Shown piece after piece: positions 8,076-15,381 of a stretch of DNA of 64,000 nt. A program made the position numbers and the translations under genes. The notes under the pieces are model-generated. The model made no database searches. It was not told the DNA's origin and saw only the letters and a program-made list of their open reading frames with translations. The stretch is from an uncultured Parolsenella sp. Lineage in GTDB: Bacteria; Actinomycetota; Coriobacteriia; Coriobacteriales; Atopobiaceae. The stretch covers positions 98,148 through 162,147 of the forward strand of contig CAKUNF010000002.1 of assembly GCA_934668375.1 (NCBI GenBank), read 5' to 3'. The first letter of the stretch is position 1. Each line of letters opens with the position of its first letter.

Positions 8076-8999
8076 ATGACGCTCACCCAGCTCCGCTACG
8101 TCGCCAAGGTCGCCGAGTGCGGGTCGATCACCGAGGCGGCGCGCCAGCTCTACATCTCCCAGCCAAGCCTGTCGTCCGCCGTTCGCGAGCTCGAGGCAGA
8201 GCTGGGCATCGTCATCTTTAACCGCTCGGCCCGCGGCATCTCGCTCACGCCGGACGGCTCGGAGTTCCTCTCCTATGCCCGCCAGATCCTGGAGCAGACC
8301 GAGCTCGTGGAGCAGCGCTACGCCCACGCGCGCCCCTCCAAGCGCCTGTTCGCCATCTCGTCGCAGCACTACGCGTTCGTCGTGAACGCGTTCGTGCGCC
8401 TGCTCGAGAGCGTCGAGGCGGACGAGTACGAGATGACGCTGCGCGAGAGCCGCACGTACGAGATCATCGAGGACGTCGCGGGATACCGCAGCGAGCTCGG
8501 CGTGCTCTACCTGAGCTCGTTCAACGAGAAGGTCCTGCGCAAGCTCATGCGCGAGAACCACCTCTCCTACACCCCGCTGTTCGACGCCCGTCCCCACGTG
8601 TTCGTCTCGACGAGCCATCCGCTCGCGCGCGCCGCAAGCGTCACGCTGGCAGACCTCGACGCCTACCCCTACCTCTGCTACGAGCAGGGGACGCACAACT
8701 CGCTGTACTTCTCCGAGGAGCTGCTGCCATTCGAGAGCCACCGCAAGACGATCGTGCTCACGGACCGAGCCACGCTGTTCAACCTGCTGCGCGGCGTCAA
8801 CGGCTACACCATCAGCTCGGGCGTGCTCAACAGCGACCTCAACGGGGACGACATCGCCTCCGTGCCGCTCGACACCGACGAGACCATGCAGCTCGGCTAC
8901 CTCACGAACGACCGCGCACGCCTCTCCCCCATGGCCACGCGCTACCTCGAGGAGCTCCGCTCGCTCATCGCCCAGGAGGGCTACGACGTCCTGGGGTGA
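8076..8999 (+). CDS. LysR-family transcriptional regulator
   Basis: 307 residues from the ATG at 8076, which has GAAGGAG 5 nt upstream. The N-terminal winged helix is clear: MTLTQLRYVAKVAECGSITE, then ARQLYISQPSLSSAVRELE. The C-terminal part is the LysR substrate-binding domain. It is divergent from the alcohol dehydrogenase, which it probably controls. Its TGA stop (8997-8999) lies inside the first unit of an intergenic repeat (8996-9026), so the repeat supplies the stop codon and probably replaced the original end of the gene. Confidence 0.9.
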   Translation: MTLTQLRYVAKVAECGSITEAARQLYISQPSLSSAVRELEAELGIVIFNRSARGISLTPDGSEFLSYARQILEQTELVEQRYAHARPSKRLFAISSQHYAFVVNAFVRLLESVEADEYEMTLRESRTYEIIEDVAGYRSELGVLYLSSFNEKVLRKLMRENHLSYTPLFDARPHVFVSTSHPLARAASVTLADLDAYPYLCYEQGTHNSLYFSEELLPFESHRKTIVLTDRATLFNLLRGVNGYTISSGVLNSDLNGDDIASVPLDTDETMQLGYLTNDRARLSPMATRYLEELRSLIAQEGYDVLG

Positions 9000-9061
9000 C
9001 ACTTGGGGACGGGGTCAAAGTGTCACCACCGTAACAGCCTGGCCCCGTCCCCAAGTGTCAC
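8996..9061. repeat. Repeat family A, inverted pair
   Basis: Two 31-bp units, 8996-9026 and 9031-9061, in opposite orientation 4 nt apart. Each runs from GTGACA (GTAACA in the second) to TGTCAC around a GGGGACGGGGTCA core. The same unit recurs at 13256, 13290, 30495, 30527, 31936, 32061, 39104, 39163 and 44449. The pair can fold into one long hairpin and lies between converging genes. Confidence 0.8.
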
Positions 9062-9106
9062 GGGGCGCCCCGGCATCCCAGGGCACCCCGGCTTTGCAAG
9101 GCCCGC

Positions 9107-10039
9107 CTACGGCATCACGTTGCCCGCGGCGCAGTACACCTCGTACCACTCCTTGCGCGTCATCGTAAAGTCGCACGCGCGCGCGGCCTCGCGGACGCGG
9201 CTCGGCTTCGTCGTGCCGATGACGGCCTGCATCTTGGCCGGGTAGCGCAGCACCCACGCAAGCGCCACGGCCATGGGCGTCACGCCGTGCCTCTCGGCCA
9301 GCTCCTCGAGCTTGGCGTTGAGCTCGGGGTACTTGGGGCTGCCGAGGAAAACGCCCTCGAAGTATCCGTACTGCATCGTGGACCACGCCTGAATGACCAT
9401 GTCCTTGTCCTGGCAGTACTCGAAGATGCCGCCGTCGCGCATGATGGCGGCGTCGTTCTCCATGTTCACGTTGAACGCGCCGTTGAACGCCGGGGTGAAC
9501 GCGCAGCTCAGCTGCACCTGGTTCGTGGCGAGCGGCACGCGCGCGTGGCGCTCGAGACGCCCGAGCAGCGCCGGGTTGAGGTTCGAGACACCCCAGTCGA
9601 CGACCTTGCCCTGGTCATGGAGGGCCTCGAGGGCCTCGCCCACCTCGTCGGGCTCCATGAGGACGTCCGGGCGGTGCAGCAGCATGGAGTCCACGTGGTC
9701 CACGCCCAGTCGCGCCAGGCTCGCGTCAACGGCCTCGATGATGTGCTCCTTGGAGAAGTCGTACCAGGTAAAGCCGTCGGGCTCCTTGCGGATGCCCACC
9801 TTGGACTGCAGGAACACGCGGTCACGCAGTCCCGGATTTGCCTTGAAGACCTCGCCGAGCAGGCTCTCGCACGCGCCGCGGCCGTAGACGTCTGCGATGT
9901 CGAGCGCGTTGATGCCCTCGTCGAGCGCCGTCTCGACAAGCTCCGTGACCTCGGCAACGCTCATCTCGTTGATGCGCATGAGACCAACCATGACCTCGGA
10001 TACGCGCGCCTTCTGCTCGCCAAACTCGATGAAACGCAT
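9107..10039 (-). CDS. Aldo/keto reductase
   Basis: 310 residues, a TIM-barrel NADPH-dependent reductase. The catalytic tetrad is visible: Asp and Tyr in DIADVYGRG, Lys in LQSKVGI, His in LLHRPD. The NADPH-binding end is seen at IGTTKPSRVREA. The length and spacing suit the YdhF-like oxidoreductase branch. The ATG at 10039 is preceded by AGGGAGTAT; the frame stays open to 10198 without a usable site or recognisable sequence. It converges on the LysR gene with a repeat pair between. The substrate is not deducible. Confidence 0.9.
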   Translation of the reverse strand: MRFIEFGEQKARVSEVMVGLMRINEMSVAEVTELVETALDEGINALDIADVYGRGACESLLGEVFKANPGLRDRVFLQSKVGIRKEPDGFTWYDFSKEHIIEAVDASLARLGVDHVDSMLLHRPDVLMEPDEVGEALEALHDQGKVVDWGVSNLNPALLGRLERHARVPLATNQVQLSCAFTPAFNGAFNVNMENDAAIMRDGGIFEYCQDKDMVIQAWSTMQYGYFEGVFLGSPKYPELNAKLEELAERHGVTPMAVALAWVLRYPAKMQAVIGTTKPSRVREAARACDFTMTRKEWYEVYCAAGNVMP

Positions 10040-10286
10040 AGATACTCCCTTTTGGTCGCTCGCCCGACCCCTCGGACGACTCTTGCATGCTTGATGGTGC
10101 CCCGCGCGCGGCCGCCCAGACTCGCCGGGCGGCAGACGGCGCACCATCGCCCGCCGAGCGGCCGATGAGGACCGGCAGGGCGATGCGAGCGCCCGCAACG
10201 CTCGACCTCAGACGCAAGAACGTGCAGATAAATTCTCATATCCTCTCGTTTTAACCCTCTGACCTGCGTGTAACAAAACGTTAATA

Positions 10287-10335
10287 CCTACTTTTCCGCT
10301 AGGGTATTGACGAAGCTTCACGGCGGTCGTATAAA
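10287..10335 (+). promoter_or_regulatory. Promoter of the metY leader and overlapping conserved motif
   Basis: TTGACG (10307-10312) and TATAAA (10330-10335) are separated by 17 bp, a near-consensus sigma-70 type promoter. TTTTCCGCTAGGGTATT (10292-10308) overlaps the -35 box; a copy differing only by single-base gaps, TTTTCCGTAGGTATT, lies at 30587-30601 upstream of the second sulfhydrylase. Conservation at two genes of the same pathway suggests a shared regulator site. Confidence 0.6.
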
Positions 10336-10375
10336 TTCATCGTCACGAAGCGACGGACCCAAGGAGGTGCCCAGA

Positions 10376-10462
10376 ATGACCACGACGACCATGATGATGT
10401 GCATGCGAATGCTGAGCTCCCGGGCACCGCAGGAGTCCGCCGGCGCCAATGTCGATTGGTAG
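10376..10462 (+). CDS. Met/Thr/Cys-rich leader peptide of metY
   Basis: A 28-codon open frame with a strong ribosome site (AAGGAGGTG, 10361-10369) 6 nt before its ATG. It begins MTTTTMMMCMRM: five Met after the start codon plus four Thr and one Cys within 12 codons, then ends at TAG 10460. Thr and Met both derive from the homoserine branch, and Cys competes with the sulfhydrylase route. The frame is followed by a strong intrinsic terminator (10499-10532) and then the sulfhydrylase gene. This is the layout of ribosome-mediated attenuation. Bases 10416-10425 inside the leader are perfectly complementary to the terminator's 5' arm (10501-10510), giving a plausible antiterminator. Confidence 0.75.
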   Translation: MTTTTMMMCMRMLSSRAPQESAGANVDW

Positions 10463-10498
10463 AGACATCGACGAGGCGCGCACGGAAGTCTCCGACTT

Positions 10499-10532
10499 GC
10501 GCCCGGGAGCCCTGAGCTGCCGGGCGCTTTTT
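10499..10532 (+). terminator. Attenuator upstream of metY
   Basis: GCGCCCGG (10499-10506) pairs with CCGGGCGC (10520-10527); inside, AGC pairs with GCT around the loop CCTGA, followed by five T (10528-10532). It lies between the leader peptide and the sulfhydrylase, so it must be read through for metY to be expressed. Confidence 0.8.
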
Positions 10533-10598
10533 CGTGCCCGGGTCCCCTGAAAGAACGACGGAACGCATCCAAGCACCACCACCCCAAGGAGGAACACC

Positions 10599-11912
10599 AT
10601 GTCCGACATCACCCCCGAGGTCGAGAAGACCTTCCACTTCGAGACCCTGCAGCTCCACGTTGGCCAGGAGAGCGCCGACCCCGCCACCGACTCGCGCGCC
10701 GTGCCCATCTACCAGACCACGAGCTACGTCTTCCGCAACTCCCAGCACGGCGCCGACCGCTTTGGCCTCGCCGACGCCGGCAACATCTACGGCCGCCTGA
10801 CCAACTCCACCCAGGGCGTGTTCGAGGACCGCATCGCCGCGCTCGAGGGCGGCACGGCCGGCCTCGCGGTCGCCTCCGGCGCCGCGGCGATCACCTACGC
10901 CATTCAGGCGCTCGCCAAGGCCGGCGACCACGTGGTGGCCCAGAAGACCATCTACGGCGGCTCCTTCAACCTGCTCGAGCACACGCTCTCCCAGTTCGGC
11001 ATCGAGACCACGTTCGTGGACGCCCACAACCTCGACGAGGTCGAGGCCGCCATCAAGGACAACACCACGGTTGTCTACCTCGAGACCCTCGGCAACCCCA
11101 ACGCCGACATCCCCAACATCGACGCCATCTCTGAGATCGCCCACAAGCACGGCCTGCCCGTCGTCGTGGACAACACGTTCGGCACCCCGTACCTGTTCCG
11201 TCCGCTCGAGCATGGCGCCAACGTCGTCGTCCACTCCGCCACCAAGTTCATCGGCGGCCACGGCACCTCGCTCGGCGGCGTGATCGTCGACGGCGGCAAC
11301 TTTGACTGGAAGGCCTCCGGCAAGTATCCGCAGATCGCCGACGCCAACCCCTCCTACCACGGCATCTCCTTCGCCGACGCCTGCGGCCCCACCGCGTTCG
11401 TGACCTACATCCGCGCCATCCTGCTGCGCGACGAGGGCGCCTGCATCTCCCCGTTCAACGCCTTCCTGCTGCTCCAGGGCACCGAGACCCTCTCCCTGCG
11501 TCTCGACCGCCACGTGGAGAACACCAAGAAGGTCGTGGAGTACCTCGCCAACAACCCGCTCGTCGAGAAGGTCAACCACCCGAGCCTGCCCGACCACCCC
11601 GACCACGAGCTGTACGAGAAGTACTTCCCCAACGGCGGCGCCTCGATCTTCACGTTCGAGATCAAGGGCGGCAAGGACGCCGCTTGGAAGTTCATCGACA
11701 ACCTGCAGCTGTTCTCGCTGCTCGCCAACGTCGCTGACGTCAAGAGCCTCGTGATTCACCCGGCCAGCACCACGCACTCCCAGCTCACCGACGAGGAGCT
11801 CGCCAACGTGGGCATCACGCAGTCCACGATTCGCCTCTCCATCGGCACCGAGCACGTCGACGACATCATCGCCGACCTCGAGCGTGGCTTCGCGGCCGTC
11901 AAGCAGGGCTAG
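10599..11912 (+). CDS. metY: O-acetylhomoserine aminocarboxypropyltransferase (sulfhydrylase)
   Basis: 437 residues, a PLP enzyme of the Cys/Met metabolism family. It joins O-acetylhomoserine with sulfide to give homocysteine. ETLQLHVGQ at the start, the PLP-contacting region VASGAAAITYA, and the Schiff-base lysine in SATKFIGGHGTS are all present; the length is typical of MetY rather than the shorter cystathionine synthases. An AAGGAGG site lies 6 nt before the ATG. Expression should depend on the leader peptide and attenuator upstream. Two MetE-core genes follow, so homocysteine made here may be methylated by them. A second paralog is at 30661. Confidence 0.93.
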   Translation: MSDITPEVEKTFHFETLQLHVGQESADPATDSRAVPIYQTTSYVFRNSQHGADRFGLADAGNIYGRLTNSTQGVFEDRIAALEGGTAGLAVASGAAAITYAIQALAKAGDHVVAQKTIYGGSFNLLEHTLSQFGIETTFVDAHNLDEVEAAIKDNTTVVYLETLGNPNADIPNIDAISEIAHKHGLPVVVDNTFGTPYLFRPLEHGANVVVHSATKFIGGHGTSLGGVIVDGGNFDWKASGKYPQIADANPSYHGISFADACGPTAFVTYIRAILLRDEGACISPFNAFLLLQGTETLSLRLDRHVENTKKVVEYLANNPLVEKVNHPSLPDHPDHELYEKYFPNGGASIFTFEIKGGKDAAWKFIDNLQLFSLLANVADVKSLVIHPASTTHSQLTDEELANVGITQSTIRLSIGTEHVDDIIADLERGFAAVKQG

Positions 11913-11937
11913 CACCTTTCCGCCCATCGCACGTCCA

Positions 11938-11967
11938 AGGCGGGTTCCTCCGGGAGCCCGCCTTTTT
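11938..11967 (+). terminator. Intrinsic terminator of metY
   Basis: AGGCGGG (11938-11944) pairs with CCCGCCT (11957-11963), with further inner pairing, followed by a run of five T. Confidence 0.85.
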
Positions 11968-11968
11968 C

Positions 11969-11999
11969 ATGAGACAAGGGGACAGTCCCCTTGTCTCAT
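11969..11999. repeat. Repeat family B, 31-bp palindrome (copy 1)
   Basis: Perfect 14-bp arms (ATGAGACAAGGGGA and complement) around CAG. The identical sequence lies in inverted orientation at 61841-61871 (centre CTG). Confidence 0.85.
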
Positions 12000-12007
12000 C
12001 CCAGCGC

Positions 12008-12027
12008 GATGGGATACTTATCCCATC
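12008..12027 (+). promoter_or_regulatory. Palindromic operator-like site before the first MetE-core gene
   Basis: Arms GATGGGAT (12008-12015) and ATCCCATC (12020-12027) are separated by 4 nt, the same 8-4-8 geometry as at 3179. A possible -10 (TACTTA, 12015-12020) lies within it, with TTGTCT 18 bp upstream inside the family B palindrome as a possible -35. Confidence 0.4.
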
Positions 12028-12062
12028 AGCATCTCAACCACCCGTCCAAGAGAGGACACGTC

Positions 12063-13196
12063 ATGGCAGACAAGCTCAAGGGACCCTTCCGCTACGACAT
12101 CGTGGGCAGCTTCCTGCGCCCGCAGGCCATCCACGAGGCCCGCGCCAGGCACGCTGCAGGCGAGATCTCGTTCGAGCAGCTCCGAGAGGTCGAGGACACA
12201 GAGGTCGCCAAGCTCATCGAGAAGGAGAAGGCCGCGGGCCTGCACGCCGTGACCGATGGCGAGTTCCGACGCCGCTGGTGGCACCTCGACTGGCTCGCCG
12301 GCTTCAACGGCATCAAGGTCTACGACTTCAAGACGGCCGGCTTTGGCATCGAGAAGGTCATGCAGGGCACCTACGTGGACGCCCCGCTCTCCTTTGACCC
12401 CAACCACCCGTTCCTGGACGGCTTCCGCCGCACGCAGAGGCTCGCTGGCGACACGCCCGTCAAGCAGACCATCGCCGGCCCCAACATGGTGACGCTCGAC
12501 TCCGTCGTGCTCTCCCAGCAGTACGCCGCCAACCCCGTCTACACCAACCTCGACGAGCTGCGCCACGACCTCGCCAAGACCTACCAGGACGCCATCAAGG
12601 CCTTCCACGACGCCGGCTGCCGCTACCTGCAGCTTGACGACACGAGCTGGGGCGCGCTGTTCTCCGGTCGCTTCCGCGCCAAGATCGAGGCGTGCGGCTA
12701 CGACCCCGACGAGCTCATCGACGTCTTTGGCGACATCACGGACGAGGCCCTCGAGAACAGGCCCGAGGACATGGTCATCACGACGCACATGTGCAAGGGC
12801 AACTTCATGAGCCACTGGCTCTACGAGGGCACCTACGAGACCATCGCCCGCCGCCTGCTCGCCATCCGTGGCTTCGACGGCTTCTTCCTCGAGTACGACG
12901 ACGAGCGCTCCGGCAGCTTCGAGCCGCTCAAGCACCTGCCCGCAGACACCGACCAGCGCGTGGTCCTCGGCCTCGTGACCACCAAGAAGGCCGAGCTCGA
13001 GGACGCCGACCGCATCCGCGAGCGCATCGCCGAGGCCGCCAAGATCGTGCCGCTCGAGCGCCTGTGCCTCTCCCCGCAGTGCGGCTTCTCGTCCACCGAG
13101 GAGGGCAACTCCGTTGCCGAGGCAGACCAGTGGAAGAAGCTCGCGCTCGTCCGCGAGGTCGCCGAGTCCGTCTGGAATGACGCCGACGAGGCATAG
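12063..13196 (+). CDS. Cobalamin-independent methionine synthase-like protein (MetE C-terminal type), copy 1
   Basis: 377 residues, about half of a full MetE, matching only its C-terminal catalytic barrel. Zinc and substrate residues are recognisable: His and Cys in THMCKGN, acidic residues in EYDDERSG, and the second Cys in LSPQCGF. Such short proteins (YxjG/YxjH type) transfer methyl groups to homocysteine or related thiols from donors other than methyltetrahydrofolate polyglutamate. The ATG at 12063 follows AGAGAGGAC. It is one of two tandem paralogs of identical length, just after metY, which supports a role in methionine formation. The actual methyl donor is not known. Confidence 0.87.
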   Translation: MADKLKGPFRYDIVGSFLRPQAIHEARARHAAGEISFEQLREVEDTEVAKLIEKEKAAGLHAVTDGEFRRRWWHLDWLAGFNGIKVYDFKTAGFGIEKVMQGTYVDAPLSFDPNHPFLDGFRRTQRLAGDTPVKQTIAGPNMVTLDSVVLSQQYAANPVYTNLDELRHDLAKTYQDAIKAFHDAGCRYLQLDDTSWGALFSGRFRAKIEACGYDPDELIDVFGDITDEALENRPEDMVITTHMCKGNFMSHWLYEGTYETIARRLLAIRGFDGFFLEYDDERSGSFEPLKHLPADTDQRVVLGLVTTKKAELEDADRIRERIAEAAKIVPLERLCLSPQCGFSSTEEGNSVAEADQWKKLALVREVAESVWNDADEA

Positions 13197-13255
13197 GCCA
13201 CAGGCTCGCATAGTGCCGCCCAGGCCGGGACGCCACACGCGCCCCGGCCTATTTG

Positions 13256-13320
13256 GTGACAGTTTGACCCCGTCCCCAAGTGTCACGTGGTGACAGCTGG
13301 GGACGGGGTCATTTTGTCAC
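13256..13320. repeat. Repeat family A, inverted pair
   Basis: Units 13256-13286 and 13290-13320 face each other with 3 nt between them. The second has a substituted right half (TCATTTTGTCAC). It separates the two tandem MetE-core genes. Confidence 0.8.
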
Positions 13321-13435
13321 CGCTTCCATAGCTTCATCCTATGGCTTCGCATACATGATGCGTAGTACCGGATAGCTCACGGACGTGAAATACTATTTCC
13401 CAGCAGACAACAAGGCATTCGAGAAGGAGCCCAGC

Positions 13436-14569
13436 ATGCCCTACAAGCACAACGCCCCATTCCGCTACGACGTCGTCGGCAGCTTCCTGCGCCCGGACGT
13501 CCTCAAGCAGGCCCGCGCCGACCACGCCACCGGCCTCATCGACGACGCCCAGCTCAAGACCGTCGAGGACGAGGCCATCCGCGACCTCGTTGCCAAGCAG
13601 AAGGCGGCCGGCCTGCACGTCATCACCGACGGCGAGTTCCGCCGCAGCTACTGGCACCTCGACTTCATGTGGGGCCTGCAGGGCATCGAGCGCCGCACGT
13701 CTCGCACGGGCTACATGTTCCATGACGAGGAGACCACGGCCGATACCTCCGTCGTCACGGGCAAGATCTCCGGCGAGAACCACCCGTTCGTGGAGCACTT
13801 CAAGTTCGTGAAGGCCCTCGAGGAGGACGGCCAGGTTGCGCGTCAGACCATCCCCGCCCCCATCCAGACCTTCTCCGAGGTCACGCTCGACCGCTGCGAT
13901 GGCCAGCAGGAGAGCCTGCGTGCCGTCTACGCAGACGACGAGCAGCTCATCGCCGACATCGCCGCCGCCTACCGCACCGTGATTGCCGACCTCTACGCCG
14001 CGGGCTGCCGTTCCATCCAGTTTGACGACTGCACCTGGGGTATCTACTGCGACACCGACTTCGTAGCCAAGACCGGCATGAAGCCCGTCGACATCCAGAA
14101 GGTCTCCGAGCTGGGCGTTCGCCTCAACAACCTCGCCATCGAGGGCAAGCCCGACGACCTCGTGATCAACACGCACGTCTGCCGCGGCAACTACCACTCC
14201 ACCTACGCCTTCGCCGGCGGCTACGACCCCATCGCCCCCTACCTGTTCGCCAACGAGAACGTCGATGCCTTCTACCTCGAGTTCGACACGCCGCGCGCCG
14301 GCACCTTCGAGCCGCTCAAGTACGTGGCCGAGGGCAAGAAGGTCGTGCTTGGCCTCGTGACGTCCAAGCAGCCCGGTCTTGAGGACGAGGAGCTGCTCGA
14401 GAAGCGCATCCACGAGGCGGCCAAGTACGTGCCGCTGGAGAACCTCTGCCTCTCCCCGCAGTGCGGCTTTGCCTCCTGCGAGTGCGGCAACAAGCTCACC
14501 GAGGACGAGCAGTGGGCCAAGGTCGCGCTCGTGAAGCGCGTGGCCGAGAAGGTCTGGGGCGAGGCGTAA
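13436..14569 (+). CDS. Cobalamin-independent methionine synthase-like protein (MetE C-terminal type), copy 2
   Basis: 377 residues, paralogous to the preceding gene over its whole length (both open with APFRYDVVGSFLRP-like sequence). It keeps NTHVCRGN, EFDTPRAG and LSPQCGF, the positions of the MetE zinc ligands and substrate contacts. The ATG at 13436 follows GAAGGAG at 13423. The two copies are only moderately similar, so they may have diverged in methyl donor or acceptor. A 239-bp gap containing a family A repeat pair separates them, so separate promoters are possible. Confidence 0.87.
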   Translation: MPYKHNAPFRYDVVGSFLRPDVLKQARADHATGLIDDAQLKTVEDEAIRDLVAKQKAAGLHVITDGEFRRSYWHLDFMWGLQGIERRTSRTGYMFHDEETTADTSVVTGKISGENHPFVEHFKFVKALEEDGQVARQTIPAPIQTFSEVTLDRCDGQQESLRAVYADDEQLIADIAAAYRTVIADLYAAGCRSIQFDDCTWGIYCDTDFVAKTGMKPVDIQKVSELGVRLNNLAIEGKPDDLVINTHVCRGNYHSTYAFAGGYDPIAPYLFANENVDAFYLEFDTPRAGTFEPLKYVAEGKKVVLGLVTSKQPGLEDEELLEKRIHEAAKYVPLENLCLSPQCGFASCECGNKLTEDEQWAKVALVKRVAEKVWGEA

Positions 14570-14612
14570 GGCCAGCAAGCCGCAGCCGGCCTACCTCACA
14601 CGGCAGCTATGA

Positions 14613-14680
14613 CAAACTCCGCCTCCTGGGACGAAATCGAGCGTCAACGGCGCGAGAAACGTCCCGGAAGGCGGAGTTTT
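14613..14680. repeat. Repeat family F (copy 1), hairpin element
   Basis: AAACTCCGCCTCC near 14614 and its complement ending at 14680 form arms of about 19 bp with a 28-nt loop. A second copy with the same arms and a different loop is at 31981-32048. The T run at its right end means it may act as terminator for the MetE-core gene. Confidence 0.7.
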
Positions 14681-14718
14681 GCATGTATGAGGATCAGTTC
14701 CCCTTCAGGCAGCGAACC

Positions 14719-15273
14719 CTACAGCGGAAGCGCCATGGACAGAGCGGCAGCCCGAGCCGCCTTCTCTGCGAGCTTGCAACCGGGCTCCTCCTCACCGAGC
14801 AGAGCGAGCGTGCTCGCAAGCGCGACGTCGAGCTCGTCACTCATCTGGCCAAGCTCCATGGCGCGAAGCGCATAGAGTGCCGCGCCCTGCAGGCACGCAA
14901 GGGCGGATGCAAGCGCCTCAGCACCCCTCTCGCCACGCCCAATGCGCGCGAGGACGTCAACGGCCTCGCCACGAGGAACGCCACGATGCTCGGCGACATG
15001 CTCGCTACGGGCGCGGACGGACTCACACGCCTCGCGGATTCGCGCGGGTTCAACGTGGCCCGCAGACGCCACAAGGCCCTCGATTACCACGCCAAAGGCA
15101 TGGCCGCACGGCACGAACCCGGGTTGTGCCTCCATTGCGGCGCACATCGTGGCGCCAAGCCCCACGAGCTCGGCGACCAGCTCGCGCTGGAGCCCCGCAA
15201 CCTCTCGGATGCGCCCGCGAAGCTCCTCGCTGTCTGATCCCTCAACCTTGCCGTGCACGACCCTGTCGCTCAT
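14719..15273 (-). CDS. Hypothetical helical protein
   Basis: 184 residues, no family recognised. The sequence is Ala/Glu/Arg-rich and predicted all-helical, with a Cys (CGHAFGVVIEGLVASAG) in a mildly hydrophobic middle segment. It has no signal peptide. The ATG at 15273 has GGGAGG at a good distance, and the codon usage matches the neighbours, which favours this strand over open frames on the other. It lies alone downstream of gltD, separated from it by a hairpin at 15317-15352. The function is unknown. Confidence 0.6.
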   Translation of the reverse strand: MSDRVVHGKVEGSDSEELRGRIREVAGLQRELVAELVGLGATMCAAMEAQPGFVPCGHAFGVVIEGLVASAGHVEPARIREACESVRARSEHVAEHRGVPRGEAVDVLARIGRGERGAEALASALACLQGAALYALRAMELGQMSDELDVALASTLALLGEEEPGCKLAEKAARAAALSMALPL

Positions 15274-15316
15274 CGCAGCCTCCCATCATCCGTGTAATCT
15301 CCGCGATGGTAGCAAA

Positions 15317-15352
15317 GAAGGTCCGCCCGGATACGACTCCAGACGGACCTTC
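15317..15352 (-). terminator. Hairpin downstream of gltD
   Basis: GAAGGTCCG (15317-15325) pairs with CGGACCTTC (15344-15352) around an 18-nt loop, 30 bp after the gltD stop; on the minus strand it is followed by TTTGCT. Confidence 0.6.
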
Positions 15353-15381
15353 GCAAAAAGCGGGGAAGTGCCTATCGGCCT

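Noticed and set aside
10336..10598. SAM or T-box riboswitch in the metY leader
   Set aside because: No conserved aptamer segments are seen; the Met-rich reading frame and terminator explain the region better.
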